Shown: in pieces, positions 63,611 to 64,000 of the stretch
Layout: every line of letters starts with the position of its first letter
Position numbering within the stretch: position 1 is the first letter of the stretch
NCBI GenBank assembly: GCA_028875225.1
Contig: JAPPFB010000028.1
Span: 18,792 to 82,791 of the forward strand
Direction of reading: 5' to 3'
Source: Chloroflexota bacterium
GTDB lineage: Bacteria; Chloroflexota; Dehalococcoidia; Bin125
Length of the DNA: 64,000 nucleotides
Made by a program: the position numbers and the translations under genes
The notes under the pieces: generated by a model
Told to the model about the DNA's origin: nothing
Databases searched by the model: none
The model's input: the letters and a program-made list of their open reading frames with translations, nothing else

Positions 63611-64000
63611 TGGGATCCTTCTTTCGTGTGATCGTAGCGCTCGGCGACCGCCGCCTGGGGTTGGAAGCGCGGCAGCGGCCGGCAGCGTCGCGGTGACCGT
63701 ACCTGTCGGCGTCGGAGTCGTATCAGGGCGATTGTATCGGGTGATTCAGGATTCATATCGGTTCCTCTCGGTGTTGCGGGGGAGGTCGATGGTACATGAA
63801 CGTGTGTTCTGATGGCAAGGGTGTCCCGTCAATAAGTCGCCCCCGCGCAGGCGGGGGCCCATCGACCTCCTGTGTATTGCGGGGCCCCCCCAAACCGGGG
63901 GGGGGGGGGGGTGTTTTGTGGGGGCGGGGGTGTATGGGGTGTGGGGCGGGGGGGACGCGGGGGGGCCCCACCCCCCCGGGGCGGGGGCGGCCCAGGGAGG
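63611..64000. other. 390-nt end region without a gene; low-complexity tail
   Basis: The left part has no credible gene. From about 63880 to the end the sequence is dominated by runs of G and C (a 14-G run near 63898, GGGGGCGGGGG and similar), typical of contig-end artefacts. Any reading frame here should be ignored. Confidence 0.7.

Overview
The window is about 64 kb of GC-rich bacterial DNA. The gene mix suggests a Chloroflexota/Dehalococcoidia-like organism, possibly of the marine SAR202 type: an LLM flavin-dependent monooxygenase, a CaiB-type CoA-transferase, an oxalyl-CoA-decarboxylase-like TPP enzyme, a KamA-type radical SAM protein, and secreted proteins with a recurring 'GxNxxxWxG' C-terminal domain. 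This placement is inference; no rRNA gene is present. Many genes carry a TAnnnT box 6-7 nt before the start codon, which points to frequent leaderless transcription.

Layout. 0-1.8 kb: a phage-like holin/endolysin cassette, followed by three ~300-bp direct repeats. 2.6-6.4 kb: MFS exporter, DUF885 protein, NYN-domain protein. 6.58-9.84 kb: the most notable locus, four consecutive genes for membrane-anchored DsbA-like lipoproteins. Each has an in-frame UGA exactly where the first active-site cysteine belongs (UxxC), and each UGA is followed at the same distance by a SECIS-like hairpin. I read these as a tandem selenoprotein array. 10.1-12.3 kb: a portal-like phage gene and a zinc-ribbon gene. 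12.3-20.7 kb: recF, two ferritin-like diiron paralogues (one lacking metal ligands), a lipid-kinase-like gene, a VOC/epimerase-like gene, and a tightly overlapping operon of two DUF1538 membrane proteins, a PII-like protein and a CBS protein. 20.8-25.5 kb: a HypE-like / MoxR-like ATPase / VWA operon. 25.5-37.4 kb: a phosphohistidine-swivel protein, a CNT nucleoside transporter, a two-component system, rpsU, two surface proteins, a luciferase-like monooxygenase, a VapBC-like pair and tRNA-Arg. 37.4-43.7 kb: mgtE, tRNA-His, a lipoprotein and two large secreted proteins. 43.9-54 kb: acyl-CoA metabolism (enoyl-CoA hydratase, thiolase, a frameshifted CaiB-type CoA-transferase, methylmalonyl-CoA mutase large subunit) plus KamA, a phosphoesterase and an aldo/keto reductase. 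54-64 kb: an M23 peptidase, a TPP enzyme, further surface proteins, a probable abundant Ig-like surface protein, and long repeat-filled spacers. The last ~120 bp is low-complexity G-rich sequence that looks like a contig edge.

How the parts connect. The surface-protein sets share two modules: a C-terminal P-x-[ST]-G-[ST]-G-G tag followed by a membrane segment and Arg tail, and a 'GxNxxxWxG' tryptophan-rich terminal domain. Both look like cell-envelope sorting or binding modules. The selenoprotein array would act on thiols or disulfides on the outer face of the membrane, where these secreted proteins fold. The acyl-CoA genes fit breakdown of branched or odd-chain substrates through methylmalonyl-CoA. 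No selA, selB, selC or selD gene is visible in the window, so selenocysteine insertion would depend on genes elsewhere.
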